Shown in pieces: positions 8,890 to 17,619 of a DNA stretch of 64,000 nucleotides. The stretch comes from Sphingobium indicum B90A. Its GTDB lineage: Bacteria > Pseudomonadota > Alphaproteobacteria > Sphingomonadales > Sphingomonadaceae. The DNA lies in assembly GCF_000264945.2 (NCBI RefSeq), contig NZ_CP013070.1, forward strand, positions 124,001-188,000, given 5' to 3'. Numbering within the stretch: position 1 is the first letter of the stretch; each line of letters opens with the position of its first letter. The position numbers and the translations under genes were made by a program. Below the pieces are notes generated by a model. The model was not told the DNA's origin. It saw only the letters and a program-made list of their open reading frames with translations, and searched no databases.

Positions 8890-9734
8890 CCTTCGCTCTC
8901 CCCGGCTTCGATCTCGACGCCTTTGTCGCCTCCACCCTGGCGGAGGATCTTGGCCCGGACGGCCGCGACGTCACCAGCGAGGCGGTGATTCCCGCCGACG
9001 CGATGTTCGACGGCGTGATGGACAGCCGCGACGCCGTGACGCTGGCGGGCCTGCCCATCGCCGCCGCCTTCTTCCGCGCGCTCGACCCGGATGTGGAGAT
9101 CGAACTGCTCCGGCAGGATGGCGACCGCGTGGCGGCGGGCACCGACATCATGCGCATCCGGGGCAAGGCCCGCGCCATGCTGACGGCCGAGCGGTCCGCG
9201 CTCAACACCGTCCAGCACCTGACCGGCATCGCCACCATGGCCCGCGCCTATGTCGACGCGATCCTGGGCACCGGCGCGACGCTGCTGGACACGCGCAAGA
9301 CCATTCCGGGCCTTCGCGTGCTGGAAAAATATGCGACCCGCATGGGCGGCGCGACCAATCACCGCATGGGGCTTTGGGACGCGGCGATGATCAAGGACAA
9401 TCATGTCGCCGTCGCCGGATCGGTCGAGGAAGCCGTCCGCCGCGCCGCCGCCGCCGGGATCGCCAGCATCATCGTGGAGGTCGACCGCGTCGACCAGATC
9501 GAACCCGCGCTTGCCGCCGGGGCCACGCACCTCCTGCTCGACAATATGGACGCGCCCACCCTGCGCGGGGCGGTGACGCTGGTCGGCGGGCGCGTCCCCA
9601 CCGAAGCGTCGGGCGGCGTCACGCTGGACAGCATCCGCGCCAAGGCGGAAACCGGCGTCACCTATATCAGCGTCGGCCGCCTCACCCAGTCGGCCCCGGC
9701 CGCCGACATCGGCCTCGATTTCGCCTTTGCCTGA
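8886..9734 (+). CDS. nadC: nicotinate-nucleotide pyrophosphorylase (carboxylating)
   Basis: Quinolinate phosphoribosyltransferase, turning quinolinate and PRPP into nicotinate mononucleotide. Conserved pieces include AEDLGPDGRDVTSEAVIP, the phosphate-binding ERSALNTVQHLTGIAT, LDTRKTIPGLRVLEKYA and IEVEVD-like SIIVEVDRVDQIEPAL. The start at 8886 (MTFALPGFDLDAF) gives 282 residues, the family norm; the frame extends upstream without a better start. It ends convergently with the DUF4112 gene. Confidence 0.97.
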   Translation: MTFALPGFDLDAFVASTLAEDLGPDGRDVTSEAVIPADAMFDGVMDSRDAVTLAGLPIAAAFFRALDPDVEIELLRQDGDRVAAGTDIMRIRGKARAMLTAERSALNTVQHLTGIATMARAYVDAILGTGATLLDTRKTIPGLRVLEKYATRMGGATNHRMGLWDAAMIKDNHVAVAGSVEEAVRRAAAAGIASIIVEVDRVDQIEPALAAGATHLLLDNMDAPTLRGAVTLVGGRVPTEASGGVTLDSIRAKAETGVTYISVGRLTQSAPAADIGLDFAFA

Positions 9735-9809
9735 AGTCGCGCATGCGCCGCGGCCCTTGCCCGCCGCTAGGCGCATTTGCAGGCCGCCAGGGCTGAATGT
9801 CGATACAGC

Positions 9810-10235
9810 CTAACCCTCGACGATCACCGTCGAAGGATGATGCCGGTCCAGATGCCTGCGGATGATGCGCAGATTCTTGCTGTTGGACTTGTAGAAGAAA
9901 TCGAAAACGTCCCCGGCAAAGGGAATGGCGCCGATCAGCGTGTCGAAGCCGACATTGGCCGCCATGCGCGTGAGCTGCCATTTCGACATGCCCAGGTTCC
10001 GCGCTTCCCACACGATCCACGCCCCCATGGCGGCCGTGGCGAAATCGCCCACCACGGGGATCAGCCCCACCAGACTGTCCAGCCCGACCCGCCGGTTGGT
10101 GCCGGGAAGGACGAACAGCCCCTCCAGCATCGCCTCCATCATCTCGATCCGCCTGCGCACCGAAGCCGGATCGCGGCCGAATCCGGGCATGTCGCGCACG
10201 ATCCGGTCGAACTGGTCCTGCGAAATCGCCATCAT
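9810..10235 (-). CDS. DUF4112 domain-containing membrane protein
   Basis: Small membrane protein of unknown function. Two hydrophobic segments (VGLIPVVGDFATAAMGAWIVW and LIGAIPFAGDVFDFFY) carry the repeated G-x-I-P-x-x-G-D motif that defines DUF4112. The C-terminus is basic (NLRIIRRHLDRHH). The start at 10235 (MMAISQDQ) is preceded by GGAGG at good spacing, which makes it preferable to the ATG at 10250. Confidence 0.88.
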   Translation of the reverse strand: MMAISQDQFDRIVRDMPGFGRDPASVRRRIEMMEAMLEGLFVLPGTNRRVGLDSLVGLIPVVGDFATAAMGAWIVWEARNLGMSKWQLTRMAANVGFDTLIGAIPFAGDVFDFFYKSNSKNLRIIRRHLDRHHPSTVIVEG

Positions 10236-10264
10236 CCGTCCTCCAAGCATCGGCTTTCGTTGCT

Positions 10265-11779
10265 CTAGTTGGTGCTCCTGAACAGATGGTTCAATGGGTG
10301 CCGCGCCCGGGGCGAAGCCATGAAGCCGGTCAGCCGCCGCGCCACCAGCGACCAGCGCACCGGCGCGCCCAGCGCGATGAAGCCGTTATGCGCCTGCATC
10401 AGCGCCTCCGCCCGCGCCACGCGGGCCATGCGCTCGTCCAGGCTGGCGGAAAGGCTCGCCGCCTGCAATTGCGCCTCCGCCTCCGCCGAGCAATGCACCT
10501 TCCGCGCGCAGCCGATCCGCCCCAGATACCAGAGCGCGCTGTCATAGGCCGCAACCTCGTCGACCAGCCGCAGATCGGCATCGGCCGCCATGTCGACCCG
10601 CTCGACAGCCAGGCCGATCATGCCCAGGTCATGCCGCACCAGCCCGAACAGCAGGGTGGAGCCCGGCCCCCTGGGCAGCGCCACGCGCAACGCCGGCGGA
10701 TCGCCATGCTCGCTGCGCCAGCGTTTCATGACCGCCTGTCCCTGCGCCCAGCGTTCATCCTGCGACAGGCGGGACCAATCCGGCACGGCGGGCGGCGCGG
10801 GCAGGTCGAGCTGGCCCGGCACGATCTGCTCTGTCGTGGCCCAGCCGCCGACGGGGAACATCACCGGCAGGCGGCTGCGGTCGATCGCCATGTTGATCGC
10901 CCGCCGCACGCCGTCATCCTCCAGCAGCTTGCCGCTCGCCCCGCTCCGGCCCGTCACCGCCAGTCCCAGCAGCCCCTGCACCGGATCGATCCGCACATCG
11001 TCGCGGTCGACCCCCGCCGGCACCAGCAGCGGCAGGTCGGAAAAGCGCCCGCCCAGCACGAGCGCGGCCTTGCCCTGCTGGAAACGGGTGATGGCGAGCG
11101 CCGCCCGCTCCGCCCGGACGATCCGGGTCTGCCAGGCGGGCACCGGCAGTTCGTCGCCGGATTCGTTCGTGGCCCGCTCCACCGGCGTCAGCACCAGCGC
11201 CTTCCCCGGAACGCCGCCCCGCTTCTCCCGCCGATAGGGGCCGGTTCCCCCCTCCCGCGACAGGATCGCCATCTGCGGCTGGGCCAGCATCTGCAACACA
11301 TAGGGGCGCGGCGCCGCCAGCCTGATCTCGATCACCTCGCCCGTCATCGCCACCACGTCCTGCACCGCGTCCAGCGGCCCGGCGGGGTCCAGCCGGCGCA
11401 GCGCCTCTATCCGCGCGGTCAACAGCCGCCCGACATCCTTCGCCAGCACCTTGCTCCCATCGGGCCAGAAGGCGCGGCGCAGGCGGAAGATATAGCTGCG
11501 GCCATCGTCCTCCACGATCCAGCGCTGGGCGAGGGCGGGCAGGATCTCGCCGCCGGCATCGAACGCCACCAGCCCCTGCGCGGTGGTTTCCAGGAACAGC
11601 TTCGATCCGGGGTCCGGCAGATTCTCCAGGGGCGTGGCGAAATCGGCGGGGCTGCCGATCACGCTGACCGTCACCGGTCCGCTCCCCTCGTCAGAGCAGC
11701 CGCCCGTCATCGCCGCCATCAGGGCGGCTCCGCAAAGGGTCAGCCAGGCGGGAAAGGGACGGGAAGGGGCGGAAACCAT
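10265..11779 (-). CDS. ABC transporter solute-binding lipoprotein, family 5
   Basis: Predicted periplasmic or membrane-anchored substrate-binding protein of the peptide/nickel/oligopeptide class (SBP_bac_5). A signal segment (WLTLCGAALMAAMTGGC) ends in a plausible lipobox cysteine at residue 28. Family landmarks: LAQRWIVEDDGRSYIFRLRRAFWPDGSKVLAKDV near the N-terminus and GVRRAINMAIDRSRLP in the middle. About 504 residues. No permease or ATPase gene is adjacent, so it is an orphan here and may work with a distant transporter or have another role. Start chosen at 11779 to expose the signal peptide; the frame opens at 11818. Confidence 0.82.
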   Translation of the reverse strand: MVSAPSRPFPAWLTLCGAALMAAMTGGCSDEGSGPVTVSVIGSPADFATPLENLPDPGSKLFLETTAQGLVAFDAGGEILPALAQRWIVEDDGRSYIFRLRRAFWPDGSKVLAKDVGRLLTARIEALRRLDPAGPLDAVQDVVAMTGEVIEIRLAAPRPYVLQMLAQPQMAILSREGGTGPYRREKRGGVPGKALVLTPVERATNESGDELPVPAWQTRIVRAERAALAITRFQQGKAALVLGGRFSDLPLLVPAGVDRDDVRIDPVQGLLGLAVTGRSGASGKLLEDDGVRRAINMAIDRSRLPVMFPVGGWATTEQIVPGQLDLPAPPAVPDWSRLSQDERWAQGQAVMKRWRSEHGDPPALRVALPRGPGSTLLFGLVRHDLGMIGLAVERVDMAADADLRLVDEVAAYDSALWYLGRIGCARKVHCSAEAEAQLQAASLSASLDERMARVARAEALMQAHNGFIALGAPVRWSLVARRLTGFMASPRARHPLNHLFRSTN

Positions 11780-11980
11780 GTCCGGACAAGGCTTAACCCG
11801 CAACCGCGCCCGCGCCAACCGTCATGATGCGGCATGTGCGGGGACTGCTCAAAGTCGCGGAATCGCGGGAACCCAGCCGGGCGCAAGGGGGCCTTTCCCC
11901 GCTGTCCCATAGCGGAACAATATTTCATTAACCATGACTCCGCATTGGCCGCAGAAAGGCGCTCCTCTATATCCTTGGAT

Positions 11981-12919
11981 ATGCGCCTTTTTTCGACTCT
12001 CCTGCTTGTATCCGCCGCCGTGACGGCAACCGCGCTGGCGCAGGGGGTGACGTCGCCCTTCACCGTGGCGGAAAGCGGGCGAAGCTATGCGACGCTGGGG
12101 GACGCGATCAGGGCGATCGGCAATGGCCGCGGCACGGTGCTGGTGGCGCCGGGCAGCTATGCGCAATGCGCGGTGCAGCAGGGCGGCGATGTCACCATCC
12201 GCGCGCAGAAGCCGGGCACCGCCATCCTCGACGGCGTGGCCTGCGAGCAGAAGGCGGCGCTGGTGCTGCGCGGCCGGTCGAGCACCATAGACGGCCTCAT
12301 CTTCCAGAATCTGCGCGTGCCCGATGGCAATGGTGCGGGCATCCGGCTGGAAAGCGGCAACCTGACCGTCGCCAACAGCCTGTTCCGCAACAGCGAGGAA
12401 GGCATTCTGACGGGCGACGCGCCGGGCAACGCGATCAGCATCGACAGGTCGACCTTCCGCCATCTGGGGCGCTGCGACCGCGACCTCGCCTGCGCCCACG
12501 GCATCTATGCGGGCCGCTATGGCAGCCTGTCGGTCACGCGCTCGCGCTTCGACCAGGGCGATGGCGGCCATTATCTGAAAACCCGCACGCCCCGCGTCAC
12601 CATCACCGACAACAGCTTCGACGACAGCGGGGGGCGGCTCACCAACTATATGATCGACCTGTCCAACGGGGCGAGCGGCACGATCAGCGGCAACGAGATG
12701 GTGCAGGGGCGCGACAAGGACAATTACAGCGCCTTCATCACCGTGGCGCCGGAGGGGCGGGAACAGGACAGCACGAACCTTTCCATCGCGAACAACAGCG
12801 CCTCCTTCGTGCCGGGACTGCAGCGCAACAGCAGCTTCGTCGCCAATTTCACCGACGATGCGGTGAAGATCGGCCCGAACCGCCTGGCGAGCGGGATCAA
12901 GGTGACGGACCGGCGCTGA
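11981..12919 (+). CDS. exported right-handed beta-helix repeat protein
   Basis: Likely secreted or periplasmic protein. A clear signal peptide (MRLFSTLLLVSAAVTATALAQG) is followed by a domain rich in short hydrophobic/asparagine rungs (ADVTIRAQKPG-like, GNLTVANSLFRNSEEGIL, SLSVTRSRFDQGDGGHYL, PRVTITDNSFDDSG), the pattern of parallel beta-helix proteins related to pectate lyases. Substrate unknown; catalytic residues of pectate lyases are not evident. The frame extends upstream to 11834 but ATG 11981 is where the signal peptide begins. The roughly 200-nt gap to the divergent solute-binding protein presumably holds both promoters. Confidence 0.8.
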   Translation: MRLFSTLLLVSAAVTATALAQGVTSPFTVAESGRSYATLGDAIRAIGNGRGTVLVAPGSYAQCAVQQGGDVTIRAQKPGTAILDGVACEQKAALVLRGRSSTIDGLIFQNLRVPDGNGAGIRLESGNLTVANSLFRNSEEGILTGDAPGNAISIDRSTFRHLGRCDRDLACAHGIYAGRYGSLSVTRSRFDQGDGGHYLKTRTPRVTITDNSFDDSGGRLTNYMIDLSNGASGTISGNEMVQGRDKDNYSAFITVAPEGREQDSTNLSIANNSASFVPGLQRNSSFVANFTDDAVKIGPNRLASGIKVTDRR

Positions 12920-13018
12920 CGGTTCCTGGATCGATTTCCAGGCGATCGGGAAGGCATGTCCGCCCCGGCCCGACGCATCCCGCTTGCATGCCCGCGCCGC
13001 GGCGCCGATAATCGTCCC

Positions 13019-13222
13019 ATGCGCACCACCTATGGCTCAGCCACCGTCCGCCTCTACCACCTCAGCGACGCCGATGGCGGCGGCGGTGCGACGACGCTGT
13101 TCTACGGTCCCCTGAGCGAAGCCTTGCGCATCGCGGAGCGGCAGCCGCAGGACATGCAGGACGGCCTGTTCCTTGCCACCGACAATGATGTCGTCGCCTA
13201 TCTCGACCTGATCGAGGGATAG
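13019..13222 (+). CDS. 67-aa hypothetical protein
   Basis: Not recognised by name. Predicted soluble acidic protein (MRTTYGSATVRLYHLSDADG at the N-terminus, DNDVVAYLDLIEG at the C-terminus) with no signal peptide or membrane segment. Codon use is like the neighbours. Start chosen at ATG 13019; the frame is open to 12956 but the upstream part looks non-coding. It is flanked downstream by a palindromic repeat. Confidence 0.65.
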   Translation: MRTTYGSATVRLYHLSDADGGGGATTLFYGPLSEALRIAERQPQDMQDGLFLATDNDVVAYLDLIEG

Positions 13223-13262
13223 GCGGCGTGGAAGACTCAGGATCCGCCGGACCGGGCGATTT

Positions 13263-13415
13263 GGGTGGGAGCGGACGTTCCCCTATTCGTCACCCCTCCC
13301 CCCTATTCGTCACCCCGGACTTGATCCGGGGTCCCGCTGCCTTGGGCTGGGCGCGGTGTAGAGGCAAAAGCGGGACCCCGGATCAAGTCCGGGGTGACGA
13401 AAAACTGATGACCGC
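13263..13415. repeat. palindromic repeat, family B copy 1
   Basis: A 30-bp perfect inverted repeat (left arm 13309-13338 beginning GTCACCCCGGACTTGATCC, right arm 13369-13398) around a 30-nt loop. The outer flanks (GGGTGGGAGCGGACGTTCCC to the left, ACTGATGACCGC to the right) also match the second copy at 30702-30834, which is in the opposite orientation. A 16-nt direct duplication, CCCTATTCGTCACCCC, occurs at 13281 and 13301. The 247-nt gap 13223-13469 contains nothing else recognisable. Confidence 0.9.
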
Positions 13416-13469
13416 TCATGACCATTCCCGACATCTCCAAATTTGTCCGCATTGCCTGGCCCCGCCGCT

Positions 13470-14867
13470 TCAACCGTCCGCAAACCCGAACGGCGCGTGG
13501 GTCCGCCGGAAATCCTCCGGCAGCATATCCCGCCCGATCGGCGGCGCGGATCGCGCCATGCACTGGCTGCGATGGCACAGGCGGCACGTCACCCCGATCG
13601 GCGTAGGCTCCGGCGGCGCTTCCCCCGCCGCATAGATCAGCCGATGCGCATGCTCCGCCGCGCAGCACAGCGCAATCGCCCGCTCGATCTTCGGCGCGCC
13701 CCAACCGCCGCCGCCCGCCGTCACCGTCCGCGCGATGGAGAAGAATCGCTGCCCGTCCGGCAGTTCCAGCCATTGCGTCAGCACCTCGCGGGGCCGCTCG
13801 AACGCATGATGCACCGACCAGAGCGGACAGGAACCGCCATGACGCGCAAAGGGAAAGCCCGCGCCGTCCAGCCGCTTGCTGACATTGCCCGCATGGTCGA
13901 CCCGCAGGAAGAAGAAGGGGATGCGTTCCTGCCCCGGCTTCTGCAGCGTGGTCAGCCGATGCGCGGTCTGCTCGAAACTCGCGCCGAACTGCCGGGCCAG
14001 CGCCTCCACATCGTAACGCCGCGCCTCCACCGCCCTGGCGAAGACAGTATAGGGCATCACTATCGCCGCCGCGCCATAGCTGGCCAGCGCCCGCCGCGTC
14101 AGCCGCCGCCCGCTCTCGCTGGCGAACTGGCCGTCCTTCAGCAGCGCGTCGAAATCGCGCCGCATCTCCAGATAGGCGATCTGCAAGGCTAGCTGGAACT
14201 GGGTGCTCGCCCCATCCAGCGCGTCGTCCAGCAGCACCGCGTCGCGATGCCGGTCCAGCCGCCGCATCGACCCCGCCATCACGTCGGACGGCAGGCGCCG
14301 TACCCGCAGGTTATGCTTCGCCTTCAGCCATCCGGCCAGGCCGCCCGCCGCCTCCACTTCCTGCGCCAGCTTCTCCCCGGCGTCGTCCAGCAGCGGAAAG
14401 CTGTTGCGCCGCGCCCCCAGGAAGCGCCGCGATTCAGCGACCGGATCGGGCGCTTCGGCGGCGTCATCCCGCTCCACCCCCCGGTCCGCCAGCGCCAGTT
14501 GCTCCTCGCGATAGGCTGTGTGCAGCCGCAGCAAGGCCTCGGTGATTCCGGGGTAATTGACCGCCACGTCCCCGGTCGCCAGCGCGGGCAGGTCGATGTC
14601 CGCGAACATCGGGTCTTTCAGCACCGCCTGCAACCGCGCCGTCTGCTCCGCGCCGCCGTCGCCCGCCAGCTCGCTCATGTCCATCTTGTAGGTGCGCGCC
14701 AGCCGCAACAGCATGTCGGCGGTCAGCGGCCGCTGGTTGCGCTCCAGCAGCGCCACATAGCTGGCGGAAATCTCCAGGTCCGCCGCCATGTCCGCCTGGG
14801 TCAGCCCCAGTTCCCGCCGCAGCCTGCGCAGGCGCGGCCCCATGTAAACCGGACGATCCTTGGCCAT
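13470..14867 (-). CDS. ScfR/RamB-type XRE regulator (short-chain fatty acyl-CoA regulator family)
   Basis: Predicted DNA-binding repressor or activator of acetate/fatty-acyl metabolism. N-terminal XRE helix-turn-helix at about residues 9-65 (LRRLRRELGLTQADMAADLE, SASYVALLERNQRPL), an ImmA/IrrE-like middle part, and a C-terminal DUF2083-type domain ending with the cysteine cluster CRLCHRSQC that may bind metal. Length 465 residues, typical. It is divergent from aceA, the gene controlled by RamB in Corynebacterium, which suggests direct control of the glyoxylate shunt. Repeated TTTACAA-type sites lie between the two genes. Confidence 0.87.
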   Translation of the reverse strand: MAKDRPVYMGPRLRRLRRELGLTQADMAADLEISASYVALLERNQRPLTADMLLRLARTYKMDMSELAGDGGAEQTARLQAVLKDPMFADIDLPALATGDVAVNYPGITEALLRLHTAYREEQLALADRGVERDDAAEAPDPVAESRRFLGARRNSFPLLDDAGEKLAQEVEAAGGLAGWLKAKHNLRVRRLPSDVMAGSMRRLDRHRDAVLLDDALDGASTQFQLALQIAYLEMRRDFDALLKDGQFASESGRRLTRRALASYGAAAIVMPYTVFARAVEARRYDVEALARQFGASFEQTAHRLTTLQKPGQERIPFFFLRVDHAGNVSKRLDGAGFPFARHGGSCPLWSVHHAFERPREVLTQWLELPDGQRFFSIARTVTAGGGGWGAPKIERAIALCCAAEHAHRLIYAAGEAPPEPTPIGVTCRLCHRSQCMARSAPPIGRDMLPEDFRRTHAPFGFADG

Positions 14868-14891
14868 GTCGTAAAGCGCTCCTGTGCAGGC

Positions 14892-14930
14892 TTTACAACT
14901 TTACACGCAAATCTTGTAAACTTCTACAAC
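14892..14930. promoter_or_regulatory. candidate ScfR/RamB operator region
   Basis: TTTACAA at 14892-14898 and its exact inverted copy TTGTAAA at 14914-14920 are two helical turns apart centre to centre (22 bp), with a related CTACAA at 14925. The A/T-rich stretch stands out in GC-rich DNA and lies immediately upstream of the regulator, between it and aceA. Sites are inferred from symmetry and context; binding is untested. Confidence 0.55.
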
Positions 14931-15017
14931 TGAACTTCGCAGCCCCTGCCGCACCCGCGAAACCCCCTTTAGAAAACCGTCATCACTTCTCCACTTCGTT
15001 CATGGAATCGAGCCATC

Positions 15018-16610
15018 ATGACCTACAGCCAGGAAATCACGAAAGCGGGCGCCACCATCGGCGGGCAAGGCCATTGGGATGGCATCGCCGCCGAATCGGT
15101 CGCCCGCATGCGCCTCCAGAACCGTTTTCACACCGGGCTTGACATCGCCCGCTACACCGCCGGCATCATGCGCCGCGACATGGCCGCCTATGATGCCGAC
15201 CCGGCCAACTACACCCAGTCGCTGGGCTGCTGGCACGGCTTCATCGGCCAGCAGAAGATGATCAGCATCAAAAAGCATTTCGGCACGACCAAGGGCCGTT
15301 ATCTCTACCTGTCCGGCTGGATGGTCGCCGCCCTGCGCAGCGAATTCGGCCCGCTGCCCGACCAGTCGATGCATGAAAAGACCAGCGTCCCCGCGCTGAT
15401 CGAGGAACTCTACACCTTCCTGAAGCAGGCCGACGCCCGCGAACTGGGCATGATGTTCCGCGACCTCGACGCCGCCCGCGAAGCCGGCGACGAAGTCAAG
15501 GCGCAGAAGATCCAGCACGACATCGACACCTATGAAACCCATGTCGTCCCCATCGTCGCGGACATCGACGCGGGCTTCGGCAATGCCGAGGCGACCTACC
15601 TGCTCGCCAAGAAGTTCATCGAAGCGGGCGCCTGCTGCATCCAGATCGAAAACCAGGTCTCGGACGAAAAGCAGTGCGGCCACCAGGACGGCAAGGTCAC
15701 CGTCCCGCATGAGGACTTCCTCGCGAAGATCCGCGCCGTCCGCTACGCCTTCCTGGAACTGGGCGTCGACGACGGCATCATCGTCGCCCGCACCGACTCG
15801 CTGGGCGCTGGCCTCACCAAGCAGATCGCCTACAGCAAGGAAGAGGGCGACCTGGGCGACCAGTATAACAGCTTCCTCGACGTCGAGGAGGTCACCGACA
15901 TCACCACCCTGCGCGGCGATGTCGTTCTGGCCCGCGACGGCAAGCTGTTTCGTCCCAAGCGCCTGCCGTCCAACCTGTTCCAGTTCCGCGCTGGAACCGG
16001 CGAAGACCGTGTCGTCCTCGACTGCATCACCTCGCTCCAGAACGGCGCGGACCTGCTGTGGATCGAGACGGAAAAGCCGCATGTCGAGCAGATCGCGGGC
16101 ATGGTCGACCGCATCCGCGAAGTCGTTCCCAATGCGAAGCTGGTCTACAACAACTCGCCCAGCTTCAACTGGACGCTGAACTTCCGCCAGCAGGTGTTCG
16201 ACCGCTGGACCGCCGAGGGCAAGGATGTCAGCGCCTATGACCGGGCGAAGCTGATGAGCGCCGATTACGACGCGACCGAACTGGGCCTTGAGGCCGATGA
16301 GAAGATCCGCACCTTCCAGAAGGATGCGGCGGCGCGGGCCGGCATCTTCCATCACCTCATCACCCTGCCGACCTACCACACGGCCGCCCTGTCGACCGAC
16401 AACCTCGCCAAGGAATATTTCGGCGAGGCGGGCATGCTCGGCTATGTCGCGGGCGTCCAGCGCAAGGAAATCCGCCAGGGCATCGCCTGCGTCAAGCACC
16501 AGAACATGTCCGGTTCGGACATTGGCGATGATCACAAGGAATATTTCGCGGGTGAAGCGGCGCTGAAGGCGGGCGGCATCCACAACACGATGAATCAGTT
16601 TGCGGCCTGA
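15018..16610 (+). CDS. aceA: isocitrate lyase
   Basis: Cleaves isocitrate to glyoxylate and succinate, the first step of the glyoxylate shunt for growth on acetate and fatty acids. The catalytic KQCGH motif appears in VSDEKQCGHQDGK, with VADIDAGFGNAEATYLL binding Mg2+. The 530-residue length belongs to the longer bacterial isocitrate lyase class, above the 430-residue E. coli form. Regulated probably by the divergent ScfR-type gene. No malate synthase gene is adjacent. A strong terminator follows at 16701. Confidence 0.97.
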   Translation: MTYSQEITKAGATIGGQGHWDGIAAESVARMRLQNRFHTGLDIARYTAGIMRRDMAAYDADPANYTQSLGCWHGFIGQQKMISIKKHFGTTKGRYLYLSGWMVAALRSEFGPLPDQSMHEKTSVPALIEELYTFLKQADARELGMMFRDLDAAREAGDEVKAQKIQHDIDTYETHVVPIVADIDAGFGNAEATYLLAKKFIEAGACCIQIENQVSDEKQCGHQDGKVTVPHEDFLAKIRAVRYAFLELGVDDGIIVARTDSLGAGLTKQIAYSKEEGDLGDQYNSFLDVEEVTDITTLRGDVVLARDGKLFRPKRLPSNLFQFRAGTGEDRVVLDCITSLQNGADLLWIETEKPHVEQIAGMVDRIREVVPNAKLVYNNSPSFNWTLNFRQQVFDRWTAEGKDVSAYDRAKLMSADYDATELGLEADEKIRTFQKDAAARAGIFHHLITLPTYHTAALSTDNLAKEYFGEAGMLGYVAGVQRKEIRQGIACVKHQNMSGSDIGDDHKEYFAGEAALKAGGIHNTMNQFAA

Positions 16611-16644
16611 CAGCCGCAGAGGAATCAGTTTGCGGCCTGAAGCC
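16592..16644. repeat. tandem duplication of the aceA 3' end
   Basis: GAATCAGTTTGCGGCCTGA, the last codons and stop of aceA, recurs 30 nt downstream at 16622-16640, with the following AGCCG also shared. It looks like a recent local duplication outside the reading frame. A small hairpin (ATTGCGGGG...CCCCGCAAT, 16658-16683) lies between it and the terminator. Confidence 0.85.
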
Positions 16645-16700
16645 GCTAAACGGTCCGGATTGCGGGGGTGCAAGCCCCGCAATCAGGGTGGAAGGACTTG

Positions 16701-16736
16701 ACGGCCCGGAGCTTCGCGCTCCGGGCCGTTTTTTTC
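16701..16736 (+). terminator. rho-independent terminator of aceA
   Basis: A perfect 12-bp stem ACGGCCCGGAGC / GCTCCGGGCCGT with a 5-nt loop TTCGC, followed by a run of seven T. It is one of the strongest intrinsic terminators in the window. Confidence 0.93.
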
Positions 16737-16830
16737 ATAAGCGCAGCTTGTGAACGCTCCGCCCGTTCCAGCTTTTGCCGGGAAGCGAAGGCGATTATCC
16801 TTTGCGCCGTCCAGCAAAGGGGAAAAGCCG

Positions 16831-17517
16831 ATGTCCTACACCCTCATCACCGCTAACCGGAATTATTCTAGCTGGTCGCTGCGCCCCTGGGTGCTGATGA
16901 AGGCGCTGGGCATCGCTTTCACCGACCGGATGGAGCCGTTCGCCACCGCCGAGAATTACGCCGCCTTCCGCGCCTTTTCGCCCACCGGCCAGGTGCCTGT
17001 GCTGATCGACGGCGAGAGGACGGTCTGGGATTCGCTGGGCATCGCGCTTTATCTGGCGGACCGCCATCCGGGCGTCTGGCCGCAGGAAGAGGCGGCGCGG
17101 GCGTGGGCGCAATCGGCCGTGGCGGAAATGCACAGCGGTTTCGCCGCCCTGCGCAACGATTGCCCGATGAATGTCGGCGTGCGGGTGGAGCCGCATCTGC
17201 CTTCGCCCGCGCTCAACCGGAATATCGCCCGGCTCGCGGAACTGTGGGGGGAGGGGCTTTCCCGCTTCGGCGGGCCGTTCCTGGCCGGGGCTGCCTTCAC
17301 CGCCGTCGACGCCTTTTACGCGCCGGTCGCTTTCCGGGTGCGCACCTATGGGCTGAATGTCGGGCCGGCGGCGCAGGCCTGGGTCGATCATATGCTGGCG
17401 ATCCCCGCGATGCGCGAATGGGAAAGCGCCGCCCTTGCCGAAACATGGCGGGAGGAAAGCCATGAAGCGGAAGTCGGCGCGGCCGGGCGCATCGTGGAGG
17501 ACCATCGCGCCGCCTGA
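16831..17517 (+). CDS. glutathione S-transferase family protein
   Basis: Cytosolic thioredoxin-fold transferase. The N-terminal domain starts YTLITANRNYSSWSLRPWVL, with the serine pair typical of the YfcF/zeta-like bacterial GSTs, and contains the cis-proline loop TGQVPVLIDG and substrate-binding DSLGIALYLADR; an all-helical C-terminal domain follows. Length 228 residues. ATG 16831 has a GGGGA stretch upstream and is the right family start, while the frame is open from 16750. Substrate unknown. Confidence 0.92.
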   Translation: MSYTLITANRNYSSWSLRPWVLMKALGIAFTDRMEPFATAENYAAFRAFSPTGQVPVLIDGERTVWDSLGIALYLADRHPGVWPQEEAARAWAQSAVAEMHSGFAALRNDCPMNVGVRVEPHLPSPALNRNIARLAELWGEGLSRFGGPFLAGAAFTAVDAFYAPVAFRVRTYGLNVGPAAQAWVDHMLAIPAMREWESAALAETWREESHEAEVGAAGRIVEDHRAA

Positions 17518-17552
17518 CCGCCTGACCTTGCCCCCACGCCGGGGCCATCCGC

Positions 17553-17588
17553 GAAAAGCGGAAATTTGGCCGCTTTTCCCCTTTTCCC
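17553..17588 (+). terminator. probable terminator after the GST gene
   Basis: A 9-bp stem GAAAAGCGG / CCGCTTTTC (17553-17561 with 17570-17578) followed by a mixed C/T tract. Weaker than a canonical terminator because the tail is CCCCTTTT rather than a pure T run. Confidence 0.5.
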
Positions 17589-17619
17589 CTGTCCTGTCTG
17601 GGTCTAGGGGGAAATCATT

